This document shows, in pieces, positions 56,597 through 64,000 of a stretch of DNA of 64,000 nucleotides. The position numbers and the translations under genes were made by a program. The notes under the pieces are model-generated. The model saw nothing but the letters and a program-made list of their open reading frames with translations. It had not been told where the DNA came from and made no database searches. Positions within the stretch are counted from its first letter, which is position 1; every line of letters starts with the position of its first letter. The DNA lies in assembly GCF_000970025.1 (NCBI RefSeq), contig NZ_CP009528.1:4017168-4081167 (forward strand), read 5' to 3'. The stretch comes from Methanosarcina barkeri MS. GTDB lineage: Archaea > Halobacteriota > Methanosarcinia > Methanosarcinales > Methanosarcinaceae.

Positions 56597-57078
56597 CGAG
56601 CTCCTTTACTCTCGATTTTGTTTAATTGAAACACTTGCTTACCTCATCTGGCACCAAAATGCTGAGACCACTCAATAATAATAAAGTTTACCCTGCCACT
56701 TATAAAAAACTCATCGAAATTTTTTAATATATATTAAAAAATTTCAGCGCCAGCTATATGTTACTGCTGTTGTTTTCTGAGGATTTATAAACTAACTAAC
56801 TTAGGAATTAATAAGTTAATGTCTGATCAGAAAAGGCACATACTTACGCTTTGGATCTTGTATTCATACAACGCTGATTGAGAGTCTCTGAATGCAGGTA
56901 AGTTAAGAAAAGAGTGAAGTTAAACAATGTGTATCCCATAATAAGAGATTCAATATTTGTGTTTCAATTTACGTAATATAGAACAGTATTTCTATATATA
57001 TGTATAGAGGCTGAAAAAATGGAAGTTAAGAGAACGAAAATTTAAAAAATGAAACTTTGAAGATTTCATCGCTGAAAA
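56597..57078. other. Intergenic region between ferredoxin remnant and PspC gene
   Basis: AT-rich, with TATA-like tatatatgtataga near 56995 and ttttttaatatatatt near 56722. No frame or RNA recognised. Confidence 0.45.
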
Positions 57079-57792
57079 TCACTGCCCTGAACTGGGAATC
57101 ATTTTATATCCCTCCCCCGAGGGCATAAGTATTGCCAGAATAATATACAGGACAATACCAATTCCTCCTTGCAGAGCAAGGGCTGCGAAAGCAAGCCTTA
57201 TAAAGGTCGGGTCAATGTCAAAGTATTCGCCCAACCCGCCGCAGACTCCGAAGAGCATACGTTCTTTCTTGCTTTTAGTCAGACGCTTTTTCATGGTATA
57301 GGTAGTGCGCTTTTCTTCTTTAGCTTCTTCCCCGGTATCTTCTCTGAGTTTCTCGTCAGTCTCTCTAGCGGCTTCCTCTTCTTTTTTCTCCCCAGCTTCT
57401 ATAATGACTTTCCCTTCCATGTCTATAGGCTTTGTCCAGGATTTTTCAGTATAGCCGGTTTCAAGTTCTCCCGAAGCCTTGAATTCACTTTCTTTTGGGA
57501 TTATTTTCTCTTCGGATGTGGGGCTTCCTAGAGTTTCTTTTTCTTCCATATCTCTTTCAGGCTTTGCCCAGGATTCCTCAGTATAGCCAGTTTCAAGTTC
57601 CCCTTCAGGTTTGAATTCGCTCTTTTTCGACTCTTCTCTTTCCAGTGGTGCAGTACCGCTAACTTCCTCTCCGGTTTTTCCCTCATGTCTCGCACATGGT
57701 TCCTCTTCAGATTTGGCTTTAGGTACCTCTGGCGCTTCAAAAAAGTGTCCTTTTGTTACCTTTTTTTCTTGAGATTCGGGATTTTCCTGCAT
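57079..57792 (-). CDS. PspC-domain membrane protein with acidic repeat region
   Basis: 237 residues. The C-terminal 70 form a PspC domain (RLTKSKKERMLFGVCGGLGE then YFDIDPTFIRLAFAALALQG, with a membrane helix IGIVLYIILAILMPSGEG). PspC senses or stabilises membrane stress in bacteria. The N-terminal 165 residues are highly charged, Glu/Lys-rich and disordered-looking, with two near-identical repeats of about 43 residues sharing SEFK-GELETGYTE-SW-KP. The long tail is unusual for PspC proteins. No ribosome-binding site is obvious. Confidence 0.85.
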   Translation of the reverse strand: MQENPESQEKKVTKGHFFEAPEVPKAKSEEEPCARHEGKTGEEVSGTAPLEREESKKSEFKPEGELETGYTEESWAKPERDMEEKETLGSPTSEEKIIPKESEFKASGELETGYTEKSWTKPIDMEGKVIIEAGEKKEEEAARETDEKLREDTGEEAKEEKRTTYTMKKRLTKSKKERMLFGVCGGLGEYFDIDPTFIRLAFAALALQGGIGIVLYIILAILMPSGEGYKMIPSSGQ

Positions 57793-57871
57793 ATTGACTA
57801 TTCTATTTTGAAGGATTTATATTATTCTGGTACCTTTTCTCTCCTCTTCACTATTTTCATTTTTCCTTCTT

Positions 57872-59326
57872 TTAGTCTCTTTTACTTTGGTGACATTCCG
57901 AGCAGCCGCATTCTTTTTCACTGCGGAAAATTCCATATAACATCAAGGGGAGAAGGAAAACCGCAAAACCCAACTTCAGATCCTCAGGGAGCAGTTCTTT
58001 TGCAGTCCCCACGGTTGCTACCGCACTGATCCCGAGTTTTAGATAAAACCAGTCCAACAGGAAACCTGCCCCAAGAGCGCAAAGAGAAATCATTCCCAGA
58101 TACAGAGCTGCCGAACGTTTTCCAAGGAAACGGGCAACCATCGTTATAGTTGCTACATTGGTTGCCGGACCTGCGAGGAGAAAAACAAAAGCGGTGCCCG
58201 GACTCATGCCCTTGGCTACAAGACTTGCGGCAAGAGGAGTAGAAGCTGTAGCGCAGATATAAAGAGGGATTCCTACAAAGAGCATGACCAGCATTGATCC
58301 AAAGCCTCCTCCCAGATAATTCTGAATGAGACTATCGGGAACTGCATAGGAAATTATTCCTGCAAAAAAGATTCCAATAAGCATCCATTTAGAAATTTCG
58401 GCTGGCAGCTCGATATAAGCATATTTTATTCCTTTAATCAATCTAGATTTTACCGATTCTTTATTATTTCCATCTTTTTCGGGTTCCTGATTTTTTCCTT
58501 CTTTTCCGGACTCTTTATAATTCCCATCTTTTCCCGATTCATTTTCTTCGCACCCACACGCCCCACAGCCGCAAGAAGAGACATCTTTATGGACATCTTT
58601 ATGGAAGTCTGGGCTTACCAAGGTAAGTTTTCGGACATTTTCAGATTTATTATTGACTTTCAGAGGCTTTGCTCCTGAAAGCTTTACTTCTATAGCCTTA
58701 TTTATAGTGCTTACAGACTCAGTTTTTCCGTTATAGGAATCTGCTGGCTTATGGCAACTACATGAAGAAGAGCTACATGTTTTTTCCTGTAAAGGAGCTC
58801 CAATCAAAGTTGAGACTGCAAGAACTCCTGCTTTTTTCTCGGGACTTTCCTGTTTTGTGATATTCTTCTTTTCCGGGAATTCCCCGATCAAAAAATTATC
58901 TGCAAGCCCTGTAAGGATAGCGGTAACAAAAGCAGCAAGTGGGCGGAAAACTGCCATCAAGGGATCCAGAAGAGCATAAGTAACCGCTATTGAGTCTACT
59001 CCTGTCTCGGGAGTAGAGATAAGGAAGGAAAGGGTTGCCCCCCTGTTAGCTCCCCTTTTTCGGATCGACATCGCGGCAGGAACCACTCCGCAGGAGCAGA
59101 GAGGTAGGGGAAGACCTGCAAGAGCGGCATTGATAACAGAGCGAATTTTTCCTGCCGATGCTCCAAGGTAGGCCACAATCTTCTGGTCAGGCACCAGGAT
59201 AGTGAGAAGACCTGCAATACCCAGGCCGAAAATAAGATAGGGAGCCGTTTCGACGAAAATGTTCCAGGATTCCAAGAGAACCCCTGAAAAAAGAACCAGA
59301 AGGGCATTTAGGAATTCGAAGTTCAT
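57872..59326 (-). CDS. Metal-linked permease (COG0701, Cu/Zn efflux type)
   Basis: 484 residues from the ATG at 59326, preceded by GGAGG and overlapping the arsR stop by four bases (ATGA). About nine membrane helices in two halves: GLPLPLCSCGVVPAAMSIRK with the conserved P-L-C-S-C-G site, and GIPLYICATASTPLAASLVA. The central cytoplasmic loop (about 175-300) is cysteine/histidine-rich (CSSSSCSCHK; SSCGCGACGCEE) and the C-terminus ends ECGCSECHQS, typical soft-metal sites. Members of this family export copper, zinc or organoarsenicals. Coupling to a cysteine-bearing ArsR regulator supports a metal resistance role. Confidence 0.9.
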   Translation of the reverse strand: MNFEFLNALLVLFSGVLLESWNIFVETAPYLIFGLGIAGLLTILVPDQKIVAYLGASAGKIRSVINAALAGLPLPLCSCGVVPAAMSIRKRGANRGATLSFLISTPETGVDSIAVTYALLDPLMAVFRPLAAFVTAILTGLADNFLIGEFPEKKNITKQESPEKKAGVLAVSTLIGAPLQEKTCSSSSCSCHKPADSYNGKTESVSTINKAIEVKLSGAKPLKVNNKSENVRKLTLVSPDFHKDVHKDVSSCGCGACGCEENESGKDGNYKESGKEGKNQEPEKDGNNKESVKSRLIKGIKYAYIELPAEISKWMLIGIFFAGIISYAVPDSLIQNYLGGGFGSMLVMLFVGIPLYICATASTPLAASLVAKGMSPGTAFVFLLAGPATNVATITMVARFLGKRSAALYLGMISLCALGAGFLLDWFYLKLGISAVATVGTAKELLPEDLKLGFAVFLLPLMLYGIFRSEKECGCSECHQSKRD

Positions 59327-59676
59327 GCTTTTTCCTCCACATGTTCGAGGCACATTTCGATCAGCGTGCGGACGTGCTCGTCTGCAATATAATAAATCGT
59401 AAATTTTCCCTCCCTCCTGACCCGCACGAGGTCAAGTTGCCTGAGGGTACGAAGCCCATGAGAAACTGCGGATTGAGTGACACTAAGCGCCTGTTCAAGT
59501 TCACAGACGCACATCTCTTTTTGATTTAGTAAGAAAAGGATCTTAAGGCGAGTATAGGACTGGAGCGCCTGAAAAACCGCAGCCATTCGCGTGATACTTT
59601 CGGGGTCCGGAACCTTTTGTAACAGTTGTTCCAGTTGTTTTGAATCCACTCTTTCACATTTCTCATGCATGAACAT
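59323..59676 (-). CDS. ArsR/SmtB-family metal-responsive repressor
   Basis: 117 residues. Winged helix with MAAVFQALQSYTRLKILFLL, KEMCVCELEQALSVTQSAVS and REGKFTIYYIADEHVRTLIE. C56 and C58 in MCVCEL form the alpha3-type metal site known from ArsR and CadC; C7 (MHEKCE) could be a third ligand. It is first in the operon with the metal permease. Translation may start at 59676 or at the second ATG (59670). A perfect palindrome covers the start codon, so the protein should repress itself until metal binds. Confidence 0.93.
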   Translation of the reverse strand: MFMHEKCERVDSKQLEQLLQKVPDPESITRMAAVFQALQSYTRLKILFLLNQKEMCVCELEQALSVTQSAVSHGLRTLRQLDLVRVRREGKFTIYYIADEHVRTLIEMCLEHVEEKA

Positions 59677-59694
59677 ATGAACAGCTGTTCATAT
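59675..59694. promoter_or_regulatory. ArsR operator, perfect 20-bp palindrome
   Basis: ATATGAACAGCTGTTCATAT is self-complementary and matches the TGAACA-N-TGTTCA form bound by SmtB/CadC-type repressors. It sits immediately downstream of a TATA-like attaatat (59695-59703 region) and overlaps the first codon of the repressor gene, where a bound dimer would block initiation. Confidence 0.85.
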
Positions 59695-59777
59695 ATTAAT
59701 ATCTTTTGAAGGACTGCGCCACCTAAGAAAGTTGTCAGAACCTTCGTTCTGTCTGATAATGTTTCTTTATGCCGTAT

Positions 59778-60551
59778 TTAAAGAACCAAAACGAAGATGA
59801 TAAAAATTGCAAGGATAAAAAGGGCTTTCCAGTCACTTTTCTGCATGGAAAGCTCATATATTGAGGTCCTTTGGCTTCCCTGATAGCCTCTGCTCTCCAT
59901 TGCAAGAGCCAATTCTTCAGCATCCCTGATTACACCTCTTAGCAAGGGAATTGCAAGAGCAGGAATTGAGCGTAGAGGGTTTTTTACGAAATCCATTCCT
60001 CTTGCCGCCTGAGCTGCTTTTGTCCGCTCTACCTTCTCGAACAGAAGGGGAAGAAACGCTATAGAGATGTTCATCATCGTAGCAAGCTCAAAAGAGCTGA
60101 TTCCCAGCCAGTGCAACGGTAAAGGTCTTAACATCCTTTCTATGCCGCAGGTAATTGCTGATTGGTCGGTACTGGCTGTCAAGAGAGCTGCAAAAAGCAA
60201 AAGTAGTATAAATCGGGCAGCAAGTTTGAGCCCTTTTTCCAGCCCTTCCAGACTTGGCTGCAAAATCCAGTACGAAGCAAGGAGTCTTCCATCCGTAAAA
60301 AATAACTGCGTAAGAAAGATAAAAAACATAAACAGCATCATAGGTCTTACTGCTCTAAAAAACACTTTCATTGGCAGTCCTGAAAGTAAAGCGAGGGCAA
60401 AGAAAAAAGCGAAAAGAGCCCCTATTCCTGCAAAATTATCAATCCGAAATGTCAGAATTCCGAGCAACATCACGGCTGCAACTTTTGTCCTGGGGTCAAG
60501 CCTGTGGAGAATGGAAGACCCTGGCACGTAACTGAAGACAGGTTCCTGCAT
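59778..60551 (-). CDS. ecfT: ECF transporter T component, biotin locus
   Basis: 257 residues with about five membrane helices. LHRLDPRTKVAAVMLLG is the N-terminal HxxDPR-type motif; the coupling helices carry AAQAARGMDF and AMESRGYQGSQ, both canonical A-R-G motifs that grip the two ATPases. The ATG at 60551 is used here; a TTG at 60560 lies closer to the aaggag site and is equally possible. It is the last gene of the bioY operon, separated from ecfA2 by a repeat block. Confidence 0.92.
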   Translation of the reverse strand: MQEPVFSYVPGSSILHRLDPRTKVAAVMLLGILTFRIDNFAGIGALFAFFFALALLSGLPMKVFFRAVRPMMLFMFFIFLTQLFFTDGRLLASYWILQPSLEGLEKGLKLAARFILLLLFAALLTASTDQSAITCGIERMLRPLPLHWLGISSFELATMMNISIAFLPLLFEKVERTKAAQAARGMDFVKNPLRSIPALAIPLLRGVIRDAEELALAMESRGYQGSQRTSIYELSMQKSDWKALFILAIFIIFVLVL

Positions 60552-60600
60552 ATTTTTCAACTTTCTCCTTATAATGATCCTTCAGGAATTTTCCGGAGCT

Positions 60601-60744
60601 TCCAGTTTTAGTTAATTCCAGTTTTAGTTAATTCCAGTTTTAGTTAATTCCAGTTTTAGTTGATTCCAGTTTTAGTTGATTCCAGTTTTAGTTGATTCCA
60701 GTTTTAGTTGATTCCAGTTTTAGTTGATTCCAGTTTTAGTTAAT
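60601..60744. repeat. Nine tandem 16-bp repeats beginning at the ecfA2 stop codon
   Basis: Unit tccagttttagttaat, with gttgat in five central copies, repeats nine times. The last copy contains the ecfA2 stop codon, and a decayed version (tcccgtttaagttccc) continues into the coding end. Confidence 0.92.
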
Positions 60745-61588
60745 TCCCGTTTAAGTTCCCATTATCTTCTGTTCCAGGAGTCGATTTTAATTTCAGAATT
60801 TCTTTAAGAGCATCTTCAACTGTGAAGCTTGCAGTGTCTACTGGCAATCCTCTTGCTCTGAGTTCTTTCATCATAGAAGCTATAGGCGGAAGAGGCTCGA
60901 ATCCTTTTTCTAGGTAGCTTTCCCGGCTCCCCTGAAAAATAATTCTTCCTTCCCTTATGAGCACTATTCTTTCCAGCAAGGGGAAGAACCCCTTAAGATT
61001 ATGGGTTACAGTTATAACCGCAGTACCCTTCTCTTTAATTCTTTTAAGTGTATCAAGAATGTCCTTTTTCCCTACCGGGTCAAGCCCTGTTATTGGCTCG
61101 TCCAGAATAAGATAGTCCGGCCTGAGAGCAAGGGCGCTTGCAAGGGCAACTCTTTGCATTTCTCCTCCACTCAGGCTGAAAGGGTCTCGAGAAATCTCAC
61201 TATGGTCAAGAGCAACAGCTTCAATTGCCTCATATACCCTTTCCTCGGTTTCTTTTTTCGAGTACCCAAAGTTCAGGGGCCCAAAAGCTATTTCCTCATA
61301 TACGGTCTTACAAAAGAGCTGGTCAGCAGCCTGCTGAAAAACCATTCCTATCCTGCGTTTCGTCTCTCTTAAAGAAGGATCAAGACCGTCTACGCGGACG
61401 GTTCCGGTTTCCGGCTTCAAAATTCCGTTGAAAAGTTTTGTGAGAGTAGATTTCCCTGCACCTTTTTCTCCCAGAATTCCCACAAACTCTCCTTTCTCTA
61501 TCCGCAGGTTGATATTTCTCAATGCGAGAGTTTCGAGAGGAGTCTTTCTGGAGTAGGAAAAACTTACGTTTTCAAGAATAATCGGCAT
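60740..61588 (-). CDS. ecfA2: ECF transporter ATPase 2
   Basis: 282 residues: Walker A GEKGAGKSTLTKLFNG, Q-loop FQQAADQLFCKTVYEEIAFG, signature SLSGGEMQRVALASA, Walker B YLILDEPITGLDP, H-loop TVTHNLKG. The start ATG follows agaggaaat and lies inside the end of ecfA1 (25-base overlap). It forms a heterodimer with the other ATPase to drive vitamin uptake. The last residues NLNGN are encoded by sequence resembling the repeat unit beyond the stop. Confidence 0.93.
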   Translation of the reverse strand: MPIILENVSFSYSRKTPLETLALRNINLRIEKGEFVGILGEKGAGKSTLTKLFNGILKPETGTVRVDGLDPSLRETKRRIGMVFQQAADQLFCKTVYEEIAFGPLNFGYSKKETEERVYEAIEAVALDHSEISRDPFSLSGGEMQRVALASALALRPDYLILDEPITGLDPVGKKDILDTLKRIKEKGTAVITVTHNLKGFFPLLERIVLIREGRIIFQGSRESYLEKGFEPLPPIASMMKELRARGLPVDTASFTVEDALKEILKLKSTPGTEDNGNLNGN

Positions 61589-62388
61589 ATTTCCTCTGCA
61601 AAGCTCTGTGGAGAAGAGGTTTTTTTCCAGGGAATTACGATTCCGTGCATTTTCAGGTTCTCGGCCAGCTCAATAAGGGAAGGCAGGGCAAGCCCAAGGG
61701 TCTTGAGGGAAGCATCGGAAAAAATGCTTTCCGGTTTGCCTTCAAGCCTTATTTTCCCTTTTTCCATGACAATGACTCTGTCTGCGTCATGAAGTTCTTC
61801 GAGATTGTGAGTGATATATACAATGGTTTTTCCCTTCCTGTGCAGTTTTTTTATAGTTTCTAGAATGGTTATTCCGGACCCAGGGTCAAGCATGGAGGTT
61901 ACCTCATCAAAGATAAGGCATTCAGGCCTCATTGCAAGAATTCCTGCCAGAGCTACACACTGCCCCTGTCCTCCACTCAGGGTTTTCGGAGAACGGTGTC
62001 TGTACTTCTCAAGCCCGGTTTCGGCAAGTGCCATATCAACACACTTTCGGATTTCCACAGGGGGGAGGCAAAGATTCTCTGGGCCGAAAGCCAGATCTTC
62101 TTCGACAGTCCGACCTACAAATTGAGTTTCAGGATTCTGGAACACGATACCTACGAGCTTCCTGATTCCCGGAAGTTTTGAGGGATCACGTGTGTCAATT
62201 CCACTTATCATTACCCTGCCAGCCTGTGGTTTCAGGAGTCCGCTTAGTTGAAGGGCAAGTGTGGATTTTCCACTGCCGTTTTTTCCTATTACCCCTATGA
62301 ATTCCCCTTTTTTTATAACCAGATTTATATTCTCAAGCGCAAGGGTACCATCAGGATAACTGTAACTCACTTTTTCAAGCTTGATCAT
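61564..62388 (-). CDS. ecfA1: ECF transporter ATPase 1
   Basis: 274 residues: Walker A GKNGSGKSTLALQLSG, Q-loop FQNPETQFVGRTVEEDLAFG, signature TLSGGQGQCVALAG, Walker B CLIFDEVTSMLDP, H-loop YITHNLEEL. The ETQF Q-loop and S-M-L-D D-loop are typical of EcfA1 partners. The gene overlaps ecfA2 by 25 bases, indicating coupled translation. The bioY stop is 136 bases upstream. Confidence 0.93.
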   Translation of the reverse strand: MIKLEKVSYSYPDGTLALENINLVIKKGEFIGVIGKNGSGKSTLALQLSGLLKPQAGRVMISGIDTRDPSKLPGIRKLVGIVFQNPETQFVGRTVEEDLAFGPENLCLPPVEIRKCVDMALAETGLEKYRHRSPKTLSGGQGQCVALAGILAMRPECLIFDEVTSMLDPGSGITILETIKKLHRKGKTIVYITHNLEELHDADRVIVMEKGKIRLEGKPESIFSDASLKTLGLALPSLIELAENLKMHGIVIPWKKTSSPQSFAEEICRLFLKT

Positions 62389-62524
62389 GTCTACTCTAAA
62401 TTTTCATTATATCTTTTAAAACACATTATGATTTATTAGAGATTATTACAAATTATTATAATATTTATTGAAAATTTGAGTTTTGCCTTTATTTTTATTT
62501 ATAAAAAATTAAAAGAAAGTAATT

Positions 62525-63088
62525 TTATAGCTTGTAGGTTGAAGCAATATATGCGGCAACTCCAGTTTTTATGATTTCACCGAGCAGAAAAGGAATGACA
62601 CCAAGAGCAAGGGCTGCTCCAGGTCCAATGTCAGCTACAAACATCAATTGAATAAATCCGCATGTATAGAGAATCAGGACTCCTGCACTCATATTAAGGG
62701 CATTGATAAAGAAACCGGATTTATCAGCCTTTTCAGCCTTTTCGGAAAGCTTTCCTATAACATAAGCCGCCAGAATGAAGCCAGTTATGTACCCACCTGT
62801 GGGCCCAAGAAGCACTCCCATTCCAGAACTGCCTCCTGCAAACACAGGAAGTCCTGCTATGCCGAGAAGGGTATACACTATCATGCTCAAGCCTCCCCAT
62901 TTGCTTTTCAACATACTTCCTGCAAGCAGGACAAAGAATACCTGCAGTGTAACAGGGACAGGAGAGAAAGGTATAGGAATCTGTATATAAGCCCCTACGG
63001 CGGCCAGAGCTGCAAAAAGAGATGCGAAAACCATCATTCTTAGTTCAGGAGTCCGATTGAAATAAGGCTCTTTGTTTTTTATGTACAC
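62525..63088 (-). CDS. bioY: Biotin transporter substrate-binding component
   Basis: 187 residues with six membrane helices. FASLFAALAAVGAYIQIPIP then FSPVPVTLQVFFVLLAG, GLPVFAGGSSGMGVLLGPTG and GYITGFILAAYVIG are signatures of BioY, the S component that binds biotin. The start is a GTG at 63088 with agaggaaaa seven bases upstream; the overlapping ATG is out of frame and stops after three codons. With ecfA1, ecfA2 and ecfT it makes a complete biotin importer. Confidence 0.95.
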   Translation of the reverse strand: MYIKNKEPYFNRTPELRMMVFASLFAALAAVGAYIQIPIPFSPVPVTLQVFFVLLAGSMLKSKWGGLSMIVYTLLGIAGLPVFAGGSSGMGVLLGPTGGYITGFILAAYVIGKLSEKAEKADKSGFFINALNMSAGVLILYTCGFIQLMFVADIGPGAALALGVIPFLLGEIIKTGVAAYIASTYKL

Positions 63089-63551
63089 ATTTTTTCCTCT
63101 TATGAATTGTACTCAGCTTTTCTCATTTTTCTCTTTTTTAAGCCTGTCAAAGTTGCTTACATCCCTGAATTGGCAGGCATGAAAATTCAGTGCAAATTTA
63201 AAGCTGTAATATATAGAAACTGAAATATAGAAACTGAAATATAGAAACTGAAATATAGAAACTGAAGCCTCGAGTAACCTTGTCAGCTTTATAATGATAA
63301 CTTCATAACGGTTAATTCCAGTCCTGAAAGCTATATAGCAACTGAAAATTCAAAGTATTGTTAACCATTTTTGAGTTAAAGGTTTACATTTGATTTAAAA
63401 CTTTCCTGAAATCGCAGTTCTTGTTTTCAGGCATACATTTATCCCATCCGGAGCGATAATTAAATATACATCTTATACCGGTATTATGGATCACCTGAAA
63501 TGCAAATTCAGCAGGTAGTTGAAAAAATGTATTGTTAGGGAAGTATTTCAT
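63089..63551. other. Upstream region of bioY and tRNA-Arg(CCT)
   Basis: Contains the 14-bp repeat listed next and TATA-like tracts, among them attaaatatacatc near 63460, upstream of the tRNA. No BirA-type operator or gene could be recognised. Confidence 0.45.
63211..63266. repeat. Four exact 14-bp tandem repeats
   Basis: Unit atatagaaactgaa, four consecutive perfect copies in the bioY upstream region. Confidence 0.9.
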
Positions 63552-63626
63552 GGGCGTGTGGCCTAGCCAGGATATGGCGGCAGCCTCCTAAGCTGTAAAT
63601 CGGGGGTTCAAATCCCTTCACGCCCG
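63552..63626 (+). tRNA. tRNA-Arg, anticodon CCT
   Basis: 75 bases, no CCA, no intron. Acceptor stem GGGCGTG / CACGCCC, anticodon stem GCAGC / GCTGT (one G-U) around CTCCTAA (anticodon CCT), T arm with GGTTCAAATC. Reads AGG. Confidence 0.95.
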
Positions 63627-64000
63627 CTAATTTCTTTTAATCTGTAGTTTCCTTAATTCGTATTCTTTTAGCCTCTTTTTTCAGTTTTATCACGAAATAA
63701 AAGTCTATTTTTGAAGTCCGGGGTTTCCAACTCTAAGGCGTTATGGACATGCCTGCTCAGAAGAACCAGATATTTCTGAACTACTACCTTTCTGAACTAC
63801 TACCTTTCTGAACTACTACCTTTCTGAACTACTACCTGTGTAAATATTCGTGGAAACAATGGAAAATATTTTATCTGGAAAGTAAGTATTCCATAGCAGT
63901 ATAACAATACATTTTTATTGATCATAGCTCAGTGCATTCTACTTCATTAGAACAGAAAAATGCTAACCCAGAGGAAACACGAATTGATTAGAAAAGCCAG
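63627..64000. other. Terminal intergenic region
   Basis: Apart from the 16-bp repeat no feature is seen; a gene may begin beyond the window. Confidence 0.4.
63773..63836. repeat. Four exact 16-bp tandem repeats
   Basis: Unit tttctgaactactacc, four consecutive perfect copies, 147 bases after the tRNA gene. Confidence 0.9.

Noticed and set aside
54418-63626. tRNA genes as integration sites for mobile DNA between them
   Set aside because: No integrase, no duplicated tRNA 3' end acting as an attachment site and only ordinary transport and metabolic genes lie between them.

Overview
The window looks like a chromosomal segment of a methanogenic archaeon of the genus Methanosarcina, or a very close relative. 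The evidence is archaeal information genes (aIF1, Drg, NreA, DinB with PCNA-binding tails), an archaeal mevalonate operon, nicotianamine synthase homologues, Co/Ni and biotin ECF transporters, secreted proteins with PGF-CTERM-like tails, a bacterial-type SerRS, low-GC intergenic DNA rich in short tandem repeats, and amber codons inside degraded reading frames. No species can be assigned from sequence alone.

Layout. 0-8.6 kb: an AAA ATPase cut by the window edge, purC, an NreA repair protein with an HTH regulator, aIF1, a small winged-helix regulator and purL. 8.6-13.8 kb: an alpha-glucan operon of two GH57 proteins (the first lacks catalytic residues), a V4R-domain protein and a GH15 glucoamylase, mostly translationally coupled. 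14-22.7 kb: serS, sppA, metG, a tandem pair of lipid- or sortase-anchored-looking secreted proteins, a PyrE-like regulator and a CYTH protein. 22.8-26.3 kb: the mevalonate operon (HTH regulator, HMG-CoA synthase, thiolase, DUF35 OB protein). 26.4-31 kb: a Cas4-like protein with eroded active site, then a secreted serine protease with a structured leader, followed by a gene encoding two free-standing copies of the protease pro-region. 31.5-34.7 kb: a PAPS-reductase-like ferredoxin fusion and dinB.

34.9-43.1 kb: a Co/Ni ECF transporter split into cbiO-cbiQ and cbiM-cbiN, flanking two nicotianamine-synthase-like genes, a long AT-rich gene-poor stretch and an orphan HExxH protein. 43.3-54.1 kb: nth, an oxidoreductase remnant, purH, an orphan HicB-like gene, an ArsB/NhaD-type transporter, drg, a moeA-PBP fusion and ilvE. 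54.4-57.8 kb: tRNA-Arg(TCT), a CcdA-like membrane protein, an amber- and frameshift-bearing polyferredoxin gene and a PspC protein. 57.9-63.6 kb: an ArsR-controlled metal permease with a clear palindromic operator, a complete biotin ECF transporter (bioY, two ATPases, EcfT) and tRNA-Arg(CCT).

The most notable signals are (1) the protease and its neighbouring tandem pro-domain protein, with a leader peptide and long hairpin upstream; (2) the association of two nicotianamine-synthase-like enzymes with a split Co/Ni transporter; (3) in-frame TAG codons in two genes in a lineage that can decode TAG as pyrrolysine; (4) tandem repeats at four loci that appear to have grown out of the 3' end of the adjacent coding sequence, stop codon included; and (5) a GH57 pseudoenzyme paired with an active-looking paralogue.
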